Notes: a model not told the origin generated them from the letters alone. A stretch of 64,000 bases of DNA from Kaustia mangrovi (GCF_015482775.1 NZ_CP058214.1:3090501-3154500); one strand, 5' to 3'. Numbered from the stretch's first letter, positions 16,537 to 25,777 are shown. Program-made: numbers and translations.

Positions 16537-17322
16537 ATGTCGCTTTACGACCAGAAGGAGGGGCCGTCATCGTCGACCGACAAGGTCGTCACCGTGCCGC
16601 AGGTGCTCGGCGCGAATGTCGGCCCGGACGATTTCTCGCCGGGCGAGCTGACCGACGACGACCGCATCCCCGCAGGCCAGGTGCTGCGCTATGTGCGCCA
16701 TTATCGCTGCCGGTTCGAGCAGGCCTCGGCCCAGCCCATCGCGGTCTATCAGAACGGTTGCCGGGTCTACGAGCTGCCCTATGTCTGCGAGCAGGTGGAG
16801 GAGCGCTACTGGGTGCGCAGCCCGATGGTGCTTCTGGAGCGGTCGGCGCGCGAGGTCTTCCGTGTGCTGAAACGCGTCCTGTTCTGCGATGGCGAGGAGC
16901 CGCGCGTCCTGGAGGTCGTGCCCCATGTGACCTACGATCCGGCCATCGACCTCCATGCGGGCGAGCCGCCGGCAGCGCCCCCGGGGCCGGACGATCCCGC
17001 GCCGAGCACGCCGGACGCGATGCCATGGGCCATGCCGCCCACCGAGATCGGCATGGCCGGTCACGGCTACCCGGAACGCTTCGACGAGGCGGGCGGCGAC
17101 GAGTTCGTGACGGTGGAGTATTTCTGGAAGCTCCAGACCACGCCGCCCATGCGCATCGTCGGCTGTTTCATCCACGCGACCTATGTCGCCTATACGCGCA
17201 CCACACGGGTGCACCGCGAGACGGGCGCGCAATCCCCGTCGCTCGAAAGCGTGCTCCGCCCGGTCCTGACGAAGGTGATCGTCTACCAGATCCCGGGCTG
17301 CGTCGACGGCCGGCAGGACTAG
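16537..17322 (+). CDS. hypothetical protein, partner of the Cys-rich gene
   Basis: Protein of 261 residues without signal peptide or membrane helix. The N-terminal half contains CRFEQASAQPIAVYQNGC and CRVYELPYVCEQVEERYW, the middle a Pro-rich linker (PPAAPPGPDDPAPSTP, about 151-166), and the C-terminal part is beta-rich (FVTVEYFWKLQTTPPMRIVG). ATG 16537 has a gagggaga site. I do not recognise a family, and no catalytic motif is evident. It lies behind the Cys-rich protein gene on the same strand and in front of a repeat array. Codon use and GC look like the rest of the chromosome, so recent transfer is not indicated. Confidence 0.6.
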   Translation: MSLYDQKEGPSSSTDKVVTVPQVLGANVGPDDFSPGELTDDDRIPAGQVLRYVRHYRCRFEQASAQPIAVYQNGCRVYELPYVCEQVEERYWVRSPMVLLERSAREVFRVLKRVLFCDGEEPRVLEVVPHVTYDPAIDLHAGEPPAAPPGPDDPAPSTPDAMPWAMPPTEIGMAGHGYPERFDEAGGDEFVTVEYFWKLQTTPPMRIVGCFIHATYVAYTRTTRVHRETGAQSPSLESVLRPVLTKVIVYQIPGCVDGRQD

Positions 17323-17349
17323 GCGGCAGGCGCAACGGCCCGCGCCTTC

Positions 17350-18204
17350 TCCGCTCCCTCCTGACCCGACGCTCTGGATCCCCGCCTTCGCGGGGATGAC
17401 CGGGAGAAAAACGGGGCAGGGGTAAGGGTAAGGGCCAGCGCCTCCCCCGCTCGCTCCCGCGAAGGCGGGAGCCCAGGGGGCGCTGACCGACGCTCGGCGG
17501 TCTCGGGAGCGGTCCGGGTCTCTCTTCCCTCGTCATGCCCGGGCGTGTTCCGGGCATCCATGCGGCCTCGCCGTGTGTCGCGGGCGCCCGATGGAGTGCC
17601 GGGACGAGCCTGGCAATGACGAAGGGGAACGGATCGGGGGCCCGACACTTTGCGCCGGGGCGGGGAGCGGTCGGGCCGCTCCCCTCCCCTCTCACCCGAC
17701 GCTCTGGATCCCCGCCTTCGCGGGGATGACCGGGAGAGAAACGGGGCAGGGGTAAGGGTAAGGGGCCGCGCCTCCCCCGCTCGCTCCCGCGAAGGCGGGA
17801 GCCCAGGGGGCGCTGACCGACGCTCGGCGGTCTCGGGAGCGGTCCAGGCCTCTCTTCCCGCGTCATGCCCGGTCTCGCCCCGGGCATCCATGCGGCCTCG
17901 CCATGTGTCGCGGGCGCCCGATGGAGTGCCGGGACGAGCCTGGCACTGACGAAGGGGAACGGATCGGGGTCCCGACACTTTGCGCCGGGGCGGGGAGCGG
18001 TCGGCCGCTCCCCTCTCACCCGACGCTCTGGATCCCCGCCTTCGCGGGGATGACCGGGAGAGAAACGGGGTAAGGGTAAGGGGAAGGGGAAGGGCCTGCG
18101 CCTCCCCCGCTCGCTCCCGCGAAGGCGGGAGCCCAGGGGGCGCTGACCGACGCTCGGCAGTTTCGGGAGCGGTCCGGTCTCCCGACACCTTGCGCCGGGG
18201 CGGT
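17350..18204. repeat. tandem array of about 325-bp palindrome-rich repeats (left array)
   Basis: This 0.85-kb gene-free stretch consists of a unit repeated nearly three times; the 'gctctggatcc' landmark occurs at 17371, 17701 and 18025. Each unit carries three hairpins: atccccgc-cttc-gcggggat, gctcccgc-gaag-gcgggagc, and atgcccgg...ccgggcat. The third unit lacks its central part. Open frames through the array are artefacts of the repeat. It lies between the 3' ends of two convergent genes. The same unit, in reverse orientation, forms the array at 23297-24262 on the other side of the efflux genes. Confidence 0.9.
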
Positions 18205-18804
18205 TTACTGCTGCGGGGGCGGTGTCGGGCTGTCGGGGCGGCACATGGTGTCGGCCAGCCGCTCGATCAGCGAGATCACGCTGGCGCGCTCGGCCGCGCT
18301 GAACGGGTTCATGGCCAGCATCTCCGTGACCATGAGGCCCTCCGTCGCCAGCCACAGGAGGCGGGCGAGATCGGGGTCGCGGGCCTGGCGGAGGATGGCG
18401 TTCTCGCAATCGTGCGCCTCGCGCACCGGGTCGAGGAGTTGCGGGCTCTCCGCGCTGGCCGCCAGCATGGACTGGGCCATCTGGCAGTCGTCGCCGATAT
18501 CCTTCTCCAGCTTGGTCGCGATCAGGGCGCGGAACTGGGCGTCCGGCGTGCAGGGCAGGCGTGCGCACAGCTCGTTCCGCCGGGCGTGGTGCTCCTCGAT
18601 GAACCGCCGGAGCATGGCCTGGAGCAGGGCCTCCTTGGTGGGGAAGTGATAAAGCAGCCCGCCCTTGCTGATGCCGGCCCTGTCGGCGACGGCCTCGAGC
18701 GTCAGATGATTGGCGCCGACCTCGAACACCACCGTCTCGGCGGCATCGAGAATCTGGAGCCTCGAACTCGGGCGTCCCCTGGGCTTCCTCTGCTTTGTGT
18801 CCAT
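18205..18804 (-). CDS. TetR-family repressor of the adjacent RND efflux pump
   Basis: Repressor of 199 residues. The TetR helix-turn-helix is near residues 30-65 (LTLEAVADRAGISKGGLLYH, followed by FPTKEALL), and the C-terminal ligand domain is all-helical. ATG 18804 begins MDTKQRKPRGRPSS; the frame's extension to 18834 would run into the operator. It is divergent from the adaptor gene at 18966, and the 160-base gap holds two matching operator motifs. Function inferred: ligand-released repression of itself and of the pump genes. The 3' end abuts the left repeat array, whose last unit ends at its stop codon. Confidence 0.9.
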   Translation of the reverse strand: MDTKQRKPRGRPSSRLQILDAAETVVFEVGANHLTLEAVADRAGISKGGLLYHFPTKEALLQAMLRRFIEEHHARRNELCARLPCTPDAQFRALIATKLEKDIGDDCQMAQSMLAASAESPQLLDPVREAHDCENAILRQARDPDLARLLWLATEGLMVTEMLAMNPFSAAERASVISLIERLADTMCRPDSPTPPPQQ

Positions 18805-18816
18805 TTTATATTGTAT

Positions 18817-18872
18817 ACCGTCCAGACGGTGCATTTAATCCCTTGATTTACAGTCTGGATGGTACATATATT
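18817..18872. promoter_or_regulatory. twin TetR operators in the divergent tetR/efflux promoter
   Basis: A perfect palindrome ACCGTC-CA-GACGGT lies at 18817-18830. A second motif, ACAGTCTGGATGGT at 18850-18863, matches it in reverse orientation with two mismatches. The second site falls between a -35-like TTGATT (18843-18848) and a -10-like TATATT (18867-18872, 18-bp spacer) reading toward the efflux genes. The first lies over the region just upstream of tetR, near its TATACA -10-like box. Binding of TetR dimers would block both promoters. Confidence 0.75.
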
Positions 18873-18965
18873 GCCGCGGCGGCGGCGGGTCAATGCCGGT
18901 CTGGGGGGCTTTCCCCTGCCAGGCCATATTGCAGTGCACACATTCGATACCGGACATTCGGTCTC

Positions 18966-20171
18966 ATGATCAAGCGATTCATCATTGTCTTCATCCTGCT
19001 CGTTCTGGTTTGCGGGGGGCTCATCGGCTTCAATATCGTGCGCGACCAGAAGATCGCGGAGTTCTTCGCCAACATGCCGCCGCAGGCGGTTGCGGTCTCG
19101 GCCACGGAGGTGGAGACCGGCGAATGGCGGCCGGGCATCGAGGCGGTCGGCACGGTCAAGGCCGTGCGCGGCGTGGATCTCGGCGCGGAAACCAGCGGCG
19201 TCGTCCGTTCGGTGAACTTCTCCTCCAACGACCGGGTGTCGGCCGGCGAGGTTCTCGTCCAGCTCGACGACGAGGTAGAGAAGGCGCAGATCCCCGGTGC
19301 CGAGGCGGCGCTGAAGAACGCGCAGAGCCACCTCAAGCGGATCCGCAACCTCCGGGACAAGGCGGTGGCGACGGAGTCGGACCTCGATTCGGCGGTGAAT
19401 TCCGTCGCGGCCGCGCGCTCCGAGCTGGAGCGCCTGCGCGCCGTGGTCGCCCAGAAGGCTATCAAGGCGCCGTTCGACGGCGTGGCGGGCATTCCGCGCA
19501 TCGATGTCGGCCAGTATGTCCAGCCCGGCACCGTGATCGCCACCTTCCAGGATCTCGACCGGCTGCGCGTCGACTTCACCGTGCCGGAGCGCGATGCGGG
19601 CCTGCTGTCCATGGGCCAGAGCGTGCGTTTCGGCGCCGAGGAGGGCGAGCTCGCCTATGACGGCCGCATCACCGGCATCGATCCCAAGGTGGATCCGAGC
19701 ACGCGGCTCGTCTCCGTGCGCGCCGAGCTCGACACGCCGGAGAACGGGCTTCTGCCCGGACAGTTCGTCTTCGTGCGCGTCCAGCTCGACACCGAGCCGG
19801 ATATCATCGCGCTCCCGCAGAGCACGGTGATCACCAGCCTCTATGGCGACTATGTCTATGTGCTGGTCCCGGCCGGGCCCGAGGGCCAGTCGGCCGCCGC
19901 GGACGAGGGCGCGAGCGAGGGCGGCGGGCTCGTCGGCACCGCTGAGGCCAGCGAGCAGGGCGCGTCCGGCCAGCCGGAGACCTACAAGGCCGACCAGGTC
20001 TTCGTGAAGGTCGGCCGGCGCAATCAGGGCACCATCGAGGTCCTGTCGGGGCTCAAGCCCGGTCAGACGGTCGTCACCTCCGGCCAGAACAAGCTGCAGA
20101 ACGGATCGCTCGCGACCGTCAACAACGAGATCGACCCGAAGATGACGGGCGTCGCCGGGAGCGCGCAATGA
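18966..20171 (+). CDS. RND efflux periplasmic adaptor (membrane fusion protein)
   Basis: AcrA/MexA-type adaptor of 401 residues anchored by an N-terminal helix (MIKRFIIVFILLVLVCGGLI). A split lipoyl domain (VRGVDLGAETSGVVRSVNF and APFDGVAGIPRIDVGQYV) flanks a coiled-coil hairpin at about 98-152. The beta-barrel and membrane-proximal domains follow. A Gly/Ser/Glu-rich insert near residues 302-340 (AADEGASEGGGLVGTAEA) is unusual. ATG 18966 begins the anchor; earlier in-frame codons lie in the promoter. It overlaps the pump gene by four bases (ATGA), which implies translational coupling. It links the inner membrane pump to an outer membrane channel encoded elsewhere. Confidence 0.92.
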   Translation: MIKRFIIVFILLVLVCGGLIGFNIVRDQKIAEFFANMPPQAVAVSATEVETGEWRPGIEAVGTVKAVRGVDLGAETSGVVRSVNFSSNDRVSAGEVLVQLDDEVEKAQIPGAEAALKNAQSHLKRIRNLRDKAVATESDLDSAVNSVAAARSELERLRAVVAQKAIKAPFDGVAGIPRIDVGQYVQPGTVIATFQDLDRLRVDFTVPERDAGLLSMGQSVRFGAEEGELAYDGRITGIDPKVDPSTRLVSVRAELDTPENGLLPGQFVFVRVQLDTEPDIIALPQSTVITSLYGDYVYVLVPAGPEGQSAAADEGASEGGGLVGTAEASEQGASGQPETYKADQVFVKVGRRNQGTIEVLSGLKPGQTVVTSGQNKLQNGSLATVNNEIDPKMTGVAGSAQ

Positions 20172-23100
20172 GCTTCACCGAGCTTTTCATCCGGCGGCCG
20201 GTGCTCGCCACCGTCGTCTCGCTCATGATCCTGCTGCTCGGCGCACAGGGGCTGATGAAGCTCTCCGTGCGCGAGTATCCGGAGGTCAAGGACACCGTCA
20301 TCACGGTGACGACGACCTATGCCGGCGCGGGCTCGGAGCTCATGCAGGGCTTCATCACCACGCCCATCGCCAAGGCGGTGTCGAGCGCGGAGGGCGTCGA
20401 CTATGTGACGTCGAAGAGCATGCCCTCGACCTCCACCGTGTCGGTGCATATGCGCCTCAACACCGACCCCGACAGCGCGCTCACCGAGGTGATCTCCAAG
20501 GTGCAGGAGGTGCGCGGCGAGCTGCCGGAGGAGGCCGACGACCCGATCATCCAGAAGGGCACGGGCCAGCAGTTCGCGCTCATGTATCTGGCCTTCTCCA
20601 GCCCGGAGATGACGCCGCAGCAGATCACCGAGTACCTCACCCGCGTGATCCAGCCGCGCATGGCGACCATCGAGGGCGTGGGCGAGGCGCAGATCCTGGG
20701 CGGGCAGACCTTCGCCATGCGCATCTGGCTCGATCCCGTCCTGCTCGCCTCGCGCGGGGTGACCGCGGCGGACGTGGTGGAGGCCGTGCGCGGCGCGAAC
20801 TTCCTGTCGGCGCCCGGCAAGACGCAGAGCGATCTCGTCGCCTATGCGGTGGAGACGGAGACCACGCTGCAGACGCCGGAGGCCTTCGGCGCCCTGCCGC
20901 TCAGGAACAATGGCGACGAGATCGTGCGGCTGCGCGACGTCGCCCGCGTCGAGCTCGGTGCGGAGAGCACCGACGTGAAGGTGTCGTTCAACGGGCTGAA
21001 GGGCGTGTTCATCGGCGTCTTCACGACGCCCGACGCCAACCCGCTCGACGTCGCCGAACGCGTGCGCAACGAATTGCCGAACATCCAGGCCGACCTGCCC
21101 AAGAGCATGGAAGCGGTCATGGTCTACGATTCGAGCAAGTTCATCGACGCCTCCATCGAGGAGGTGTTCAAGACCATCGGCGAGGCGGCGGCGATCATCA
21201 TCCTCGTCATCCTGCTCTCGCTGGGCTCGTTCCGCTCGATCGTCATCCCCATCGTGACGATCCCGCTGTCGCTGTTCGGCGTGTGCTTCTTCCTCTATAT
21301 GCTCGGCTACTCGCTGAACACGCTCACCCTGCTCGCCATGGTGCTCGCGATCAGCCTGGTGGTCGACGACGCCATCGTGGTGGTGGAGAACATCCACCGC
21401 CATATCGAGGAGGGGCTGAAGCCCATTCCGGCGGCGATCAAGGGCATGCAGGAGATCTTCGGGCCCATCGTCGCCATGACGATCACGCTGGCCGCCGTCT
21501 ATGCCCCGATCGGCTTCACGGAAGGGCTGACCGGCGCGCTGTTCCGCGAATTCGCCTTCACGCTCGCCGGCGCAGTCATCCTCTCCGGCGTGGTGGCGGT
21601 CACGCTGTCGCCCATGATGTCGTCGCGGCTTCTGAAGGCCCATGGCGAGGCCGGGGCGAGCCGCTTCCAGCGCATCGTGGACGCGACCTTCGACTGGCTC
21701 GCGACGCGCTATTCGCGCCTGCTCCACGGCTCGCTCAACTACCGCGCGGTCACGCTGTTCATGGTCGTCGCGCTTCTCGGCACCTCCGTCTTCCTGTTCA
21801 TGAAGACATCGTCGGAGCTGGCGCCCGACGAGGACCGCGGCGCCATGTTCTCGCTCGTCAATGCGCCGCAATATGCGACACCCGACTACACGGCCATGTT
21901 CGTCGACCGCTTCCGCCCGCTGACCGTCGATATCCCGGAGATCGACACGACCTTCTCCGTGGTCGGCGAGGATGGCGGCGGCACGGGCTTCGCCGGCTGG
22001 ACCCTCAAGCCCTGGGCGGAGCGCGAGCGCGGCCAGGCGGAGCTCCAGCAGGAGGTCCAGGCGCGCATCAACACCGTGGCCGGCGTCCAGGCCTTCGTCT
22101 TCGCCCCGCCGTCGCTGCCGGGCACGGGCGACGGCATGCCGGTGCAGCTCGTGCTGCGCTCCACCGGCAATGCCGCCCAGGTCTACGAGGTGGCCGAGTC
22201 GGTCAAGGGCGAGGCGATGAAGACGGGCAAGTTCCTGGTGGTCCAGAACTCCGTCTCCTACACCTCGCCGCGTGCCCGCGTCTCCATCGACCGGGACCGG
22301 GCGACCGCGCTCGGCGTGTCGGCCCGCGACATCGGCACCACGCTCAACGTGCTGCTCGGCGAGGGCCAGATCGCCAAGTTCGACCGCGACAACCGCAGCT
22401 ACGACATCATCCCGCAGGTGGCGCGCGCCGACCGGTTCAACCCGGAGAGCATGGGCAAGTACTATGTCCGCTCCACGACCGGCGGCATGGTGCCCCTGTC
22501 GGCGGTGGTGAAGATCAAGACGGTCGCCGCGCCGCAGGCCATCGAGGAGTTCAACCAGCTCACCTCCGCGACGCTGCAGGCGCTGCCGCGCCCCGGCGTG
22601 ACCACCGACGAGGCGCTCCAGACGCTGGAGACCCTCGCGCGACAGGCGATGCCGGGCGGCTTCTTCATCGACTATGCCGGCCAGTCGCGCCTGTCGATCG
22701 AGGCGGGCAACGCGCTCGCCATCGCCTTCGGGCTCGCCGTCATCGTCATCTATCTGGTGCTCGCCGCCCAGTTCGAGAGCTTCCGCGATCCGTTCATCAT
22801 CATGATGTCGGTCCCCCTGTCGATCTTCGGCGCGCTGATCCCGCTCAATCTCGGCGTCGGCACGCTCAACATCTATACGCAGGTCGGGCTGATCACGCTG
22901 GTCGGGCTCATCACCAAGCACGGCATCTTGATGGTCGAGTTCGCCAACGAGCTGCGCGGCCAGGGAATGGACCGGCGCCAGGCCATCGAGGAGGCTGCGC
23001 GCGTGCGCCTGCGCCCGATCCTGATGACCACGGCGGCCATGGTGCTCGGCGTCACGCCGTTGCTCTATGCCTCAGGCGCGGGCGCGGCGGCGCGCTTCTC

Positions 23101-23248
23101 CATCGGCCTCGTCATCTCGTCCGGCATGGCGGTCGGCACGCTCTTCACCCTCTTCGTCGTGCCGATGTTCTACACCTTCATCGCCCGCAAGGCGGCCCGG
23201 CCCGCCGACGACGACGAGACTGAAGCCGTGCCCGAACCGGCACGGTAG
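20168..23248 (+). CDS. RND efflux pump inner membrane transporter (AcrB/MexB family)
   Basis: Proton-driven multidrug transporter of 1026 residues with the usual 12 membrane helices and two large periplasmic loops. The TM4 proton-relay acids are present (ISLVVDDAIVVVENIHRH, about residue 400), and the TM10 Lys is present (LITKHGILMVEFANE, about 916). The N-terminus (FTELFIRRPVLATVVSLMIL) is typical of the HAE-1 group. No outer membrane TolC gene is next to it. It shares an operon with the adaptor and is probably repressed by the divergent TetR protein. A strong intrinsic terminator lies ten bases after the stop. Substrates cannot be predicted. Confidence 0.95.
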   Translation: MSFTELFIRRPVLATVVSLMILLLGAQGLMKLSVREYPEVKDTVITVTTTYAGAGSELMQGFITTPIAKAVSSAEGVDYVTSKSMPSTSTVSVHMRLNTDPDSALTEVISKVQEVRGELPEEADDPIIQKGTGQQFALMYLAFSSPEMTPQQITEYLTRVIQPRMATIEGVGEAQILGGQTFAMRIWLDPVLLASRGVTAADVVEAVRGANFLSAPGKTQSDLVAYAVETETTLQTPEAFGALPLRNNGDEIVRLRDVARVELGAESTDVKVSFNGLKGVFIGVFTTPDANPLDVAERVRNELPNIQADLPKSMEAVMVYDSSKFIDASIEEVFKTIGEAAAIIILVILLSLGSFRSIVIPIVTIPLSLFGVCFFLYMLGYSLNTLTLLAMVLAISLVVDDAIVVVENIHRHIEEGLKPIPAAIKGMQEIFGPIVAMTITLAAVYAPIGFTEGLTGALFREFAFTLAGAVILSGVVAVTLSPMMSSRLLKAHGEAGASRFQRIVDATFDWLATRYSRLLHGSLNYRAVTLFMVVALLGTSVFLFMKTSSELAPDEDRGAMFSLVNAPQYATPDYTAMFVDRFRPLTVDIPEIDTTFSVVGEDGGGTGFAGWTLKPWAERERGQAELQQEVQARINTVAGVQAFVFAPPSLPGTGDGMPVQLVLRSTGNAAQVYEVAESVKGEAMKTGKFLVVQNSVSYTSPRARVSIDRDRATALGVSARDIGTTLNVLLGEGQIAKFDRDNRSYDIIPQVARADRFNPESMGKYYVRSTTGGMVPLSAVVKIKTVAAPQAIEEFNQLTSATLQALPRPGVTTDEALQTLETLARQAMPGGFFIDYAGQSRLSIEAGNALAIAFGLAVIVIYLVLAAQFESFRDPFIIMMSVPLSIFGALIPLNLGVGTLNIYTQVGLITLVGLITKHGILMVEFANELRGQGMDRRQAIEEAARVRLRPILMTTAAMVLGVTPLLYASGAGAAARFSIGLVISSGMAVGTLFTLFVVPMFYTFIARKAARPADDDETEAVPEPAR

Positions 23249-23257
23249 CCAAGACCA

Positions 23258-23289
23258 GGCGGCTCCCGGACAGGGGAGCCGCCTTTTTT
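23258..23289 (+). terminator. intrinsic terminator of the RND efflux operon
   Basis: A perfect 10-bp stem (ggcggctccc / gggagccgcc) with a 6-base loop is followed at once by six T residues (23284-23289). It lies ten bases after the pump stop codon, and is the clearest intrinsic terminator in the window. Confidence 0.95.
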
Positions 23290-23296
23290 GTCTCGT

Positions 23297-24262
23297 CGGA
23301 CCCCGATCCGTTTCCCTTCGTGATCGCCGGGCCCGTCCCGGCACCCCCATCGGGCGCTCGCGACACATGGCGAAGCCGCATGGATGCCCGGGACGAGCCC
23401 GGGCATGACGCGGGAAGAGAGGCCCGGACTGCTCCCGAGACCGTCGGGCGTCGGTCAGCGCCCCCTGGGCTCCCGCCTTCGCGGGAGCGAGCGGGGGAGG
23501 CGCTGGCCCTTGCCTTGGCCCTTACCCCGTTCTCTCTCTCCCGGTCATCCCCGCGAAGGCGGGGATCCAGAGCGTCGGGTCAGGAGGGAGCGGCCCGACC
23601 GCTACCCGTCCCGGCGCAAAGTGTCGGGACCCCGATCCGTTTCCCTTCGTGATCGCCGGGCCCGTCCCGGCACCCCCATCGGGCGCTCGCGACACATGGC
23701 GAAGCCGCATGGATGCCCGGGACGAGCCCGGGCATGACGCGGGAAGAGAGGCCCGGACTGCTCCCGAGACCGCCGAGCGTCGGTCAACGCCCCCTGGGCT
23801 CCCGCCTTCGCGGGAGCGAGCGGGGGGAGGCGCTGGCCCTTACCCTTGCCCCGTTTCTCTCCCGGTCATCCCCGCGAAGGCGGGGATCCAGAGCGCCGGG
23901 TGAGAGGGGAGCGGCCCGACCGCAACCCGTCTCGGCGCAAAGTGTCGGGACCCCGATCCGTTTCCCTTCGTGATCGCCAGGCCCGTCCCGGCACTCCATC
24001 GGGCGCCCGCGACACATGGCGAGGCCGCATGGATGCCCGGGACGAGCCCGGGCATGACGCGGGAAGAGAGGCCCAGCCCGCTCCCGAGACTGTCGAGCGT
24101 CGGTCAGCGCCCGCTGGGCTCCCGCCTTCGCGGGAGCGAGCGAAGCCATTGCCCCTGCCCCGTTTCTCTCCCGGTCATCCCCGCGAAGGCGGGGATCCAG
24201 AGCGTCGGGTCAGGAGGGAGCGGCCCGACCGCAAACCGCCCCGGCGCAAGGAGCCGGGAACC
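23297..24262. repeat. tandem array of about 320-bp palindrome-rich repeats (right array, inverted)
   Basis: About 1 kb without genes. The landmark gatccagagcg recurs at 23563, 23885 and 24194, giving units of 322 and 309 bases. The sequence is the reverse complement of the left array at 17350-18204, including the same three hairpins per unit. It fills the gap between the convergent 3' ends of the RND pump and the MmgE/PrpD gene. Open frames crossing it are repeat artefacts. Some units differ by a few bases, so the array is not freshly amplified. Confidence 0.9.
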
Positions 24263-24281
24263 CGATCCGTTTCTCTCCCCG

Positions 24282-25646
24282 TTATTCCGGTTCCGGCTGT
24301 GCCTCATAGGCGCGCAGGACCGGTGCGGGGTCGAAGGGGGCGTCCGCGGAACCGTCGGCCAGCGCGCGGGCCCAGCCGACGAGGTCGCGGCGCCGGTGTT
24401 CGCGCAGATGGGCGGCGGTGGCGTGGAAGCGGGCGACGAGCTCGTCCCATGTCCATGGGTCCTCCGGGTCGCCCTTGCGGAAGCGCCGCTCGTGCTCGCG
24501 TGTCGAACCGTCGCGAAAGCGGACGGCGATCCTTGTGGGGCGCTCGTTCGGGAAGGCGCGGGTGAAGGCGTCGACCTCCACGAGGCGGATGCGGCCGGCG
24601 AGCGCGGCGATATCCTCGCGCGCGAGGAGGGCGGGGGTCAGGGTGGCGATATCGAGCCCGCCCGCGACGATCAGCGCGGCCACGCAGAAGGCGGTCGAGA
24701 ACTTGGCCTCTTCCACCGTTTGCGGCGCACGCCGGTCGGCGATCTCGACCTGGGCGGCATAGGTCTCCACCGCGATCTCCGCAATGTCGTCGGCCATGAG
24801 CGCGCCGTCCCGCGCCAGGGCCGCGACCGCGTCGAGCGTCGGGTGCATCTGGCCGCAGACGGGCCAGGCCTTGATCGTCGCCGTCTCCACCGCGAGCCCT
24901 TGCGGCAGGGGCGCCAGAGATCGGGCCGTGCGGTCGAGCCACCAGGCGCGCAAGGCCCCCTTCTTCCCCTCGAGGATATGGCGTGCGCCCGGTATGCCGG
25001 CCCGGGCGAGATGCGCCGCGGTCAGGCCGTTGCGGGCGGCGGTCGCGGCGTGGAAGGCCTTCGCGTCGCTCAAGCCCTCCTCGGCGAACTGCCAGAGCCC
25101 CGCGGCCTGTGTGCCCGCATGGCCGAAGGCGGAGAGGGTCGCGGCCTCGCCGAGCCCCATCGCGCGGGCCGCCGCCGCGGCGGCGCCGAAGCTTCCCGCC
25201 GTCGCGGTCGTGTGGTGAACCCCATAGTGCTCCGGCCCGAGCAGCGCGCCGACCCGCACGCCGGCCTCGTAGCCCGCTGTGACGGCTGCGGCGACATCGC
25301 CGAGCGACAGCGGCCGGTCCGCCGCGAGAGCGAGCACGACCGGCCAGACCGTGATGCCCGGATGCATCATGGCGGCGCGGTGGCCATCGTCGATCTCGTC
25401 GAGATGGGAGAGGGCGGCAGCCGTCATGGCGCGCGCTTCCGGGCCGTTCCCGCCCGCGCCCGCCTCCATTGCCGCGCGATAGGGGGCGGCGAGCCGGTGG
25501 CGCCCGCCGGCGATGGCCGCGCCCGCCCAGTCGATGAGAGAGAAGGCGACGCGCTCGCGCGTGCGGGCGGCGAGCGCCCCGCCGTCGAGCCGCGCGGTCC
25601 AGCCGGCGAGGGGGGCGAGCCAGGGGCGGTCTTCGTCAGTCGTCAT
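24282..25646 (-). CDS. MmgE/PrpD family protein
   Basis: Protein of 454 residues of the MmgE/PrpD fold, a family that includes 2-methylcitrate dehydratase, cis-aconitate decarboxylase and iminodisuccinate epimerase. Visible family segments are HLDEIDDGHRAAMMHPGITV near residue 82, VTAGYEAGVRVGALLGPEHY near 123, TAGSFGAAAAAARAMGLGE near 147, KAWPVCGQMHPTLDAV near 260 and EAKFSTAFCVAALI near 313. ATG 25646 has cggag upstream. It is divergent from the Lrp gene. No propionate or methylcitrate genes are nearby, so a PrpD role is unlikely. The C-N lyase and tricarboxylate transporter on the far side make an epimerase- or decarboxylase-like role on a polycarboxylate more plausible. Confidence 0.85.
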   Translation of the reverse strand: MTTDEDRPWLAPLAGWTARLDGGALAARTRERVAFSLIDWAGAAIAGGRHRLAAPYRAAMEAGAGGNGPEARAMTAAALSHLDEIDDGHRAAMMHPGITVWPVVLALAADRPLSLGDVAAAVTAGYEAGVRVGALLGPEHYGVHHTTATAGSFGAAAAAARAMGLGEAATLSAFGHAGTQAAGLWQFAEEGLSDAKAFHAATAARNGLTAAHLARAGIPGARHILEGKKGALRAWWLDRTARSLAPLPQGLAVETATIKAWPVCGQMHPTLDAVAALARDGALMADDIAEIAVETYAAQVEIADRRAPQTVEEAKFSTAFCVAALIVAGGLDIATLTPALLAREDIAALAGRIRLVEVDAFTRAFPNERPTRIAVRFRDGSTREHERRFRKGDPEDPWTWDELVARFHATAAHLREHRRRDLVGWARALADGSADAPFDPAPVLRAYEAQPEPE

Positions 25647-25740
25647 TGCTCACTCCGTTCGAGAGGACGCCATCCTGACCCGCGCGGCGGCCAGGCGGAA
25701 AGGTTTTTCGTCCATCCGCCCTTTGCCGCGCCATATTGGG

Positions 25741-25768
25741 TTGACATTCTCTTTATTTGGATGATATT
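25741..25768 (+). promoter_or_regulatory. promoter of the Lrp-type regulator
   Basis: A consensus -35 box TTGACA at 25741-25746 and a -10-like GATATT at 25763-25768 are 16 bases apart in an AT-rich segment. The implied transcript start lies near 25775. That excludes the in-frame ATG at 25757 and supports 25778 as the translation start, giving a nearly leaderless message. Confidence 0.65.
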
Positions 25769-25777
25769 GGAATATTT

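Noticed and set aside
17350-18204. Repeat array considered as CRISPR
   Set aside because: Units of about 325 bases contain three different hairpins and no short identical repeats with unique spacers; no cas gene is near.
17168-18568. Long frames through the left repeat array with repeated 'PPSVGQRPLGSRLRGSERG'-like peptides
   Set aside because: The peptide repeats are translations of the palindromic DNA repeats; no ribosome site or non-repeat domain is present.
20063-22921. Long minus-strand open frame (952 codons) opposite the RND pump gene
   Set aside because: It is a shadow of the GC-rich codon pattern: composition is His/Asp/Glu/Arg-rich without domains, and the plus-strand frame is an unmistakable RND transporter.
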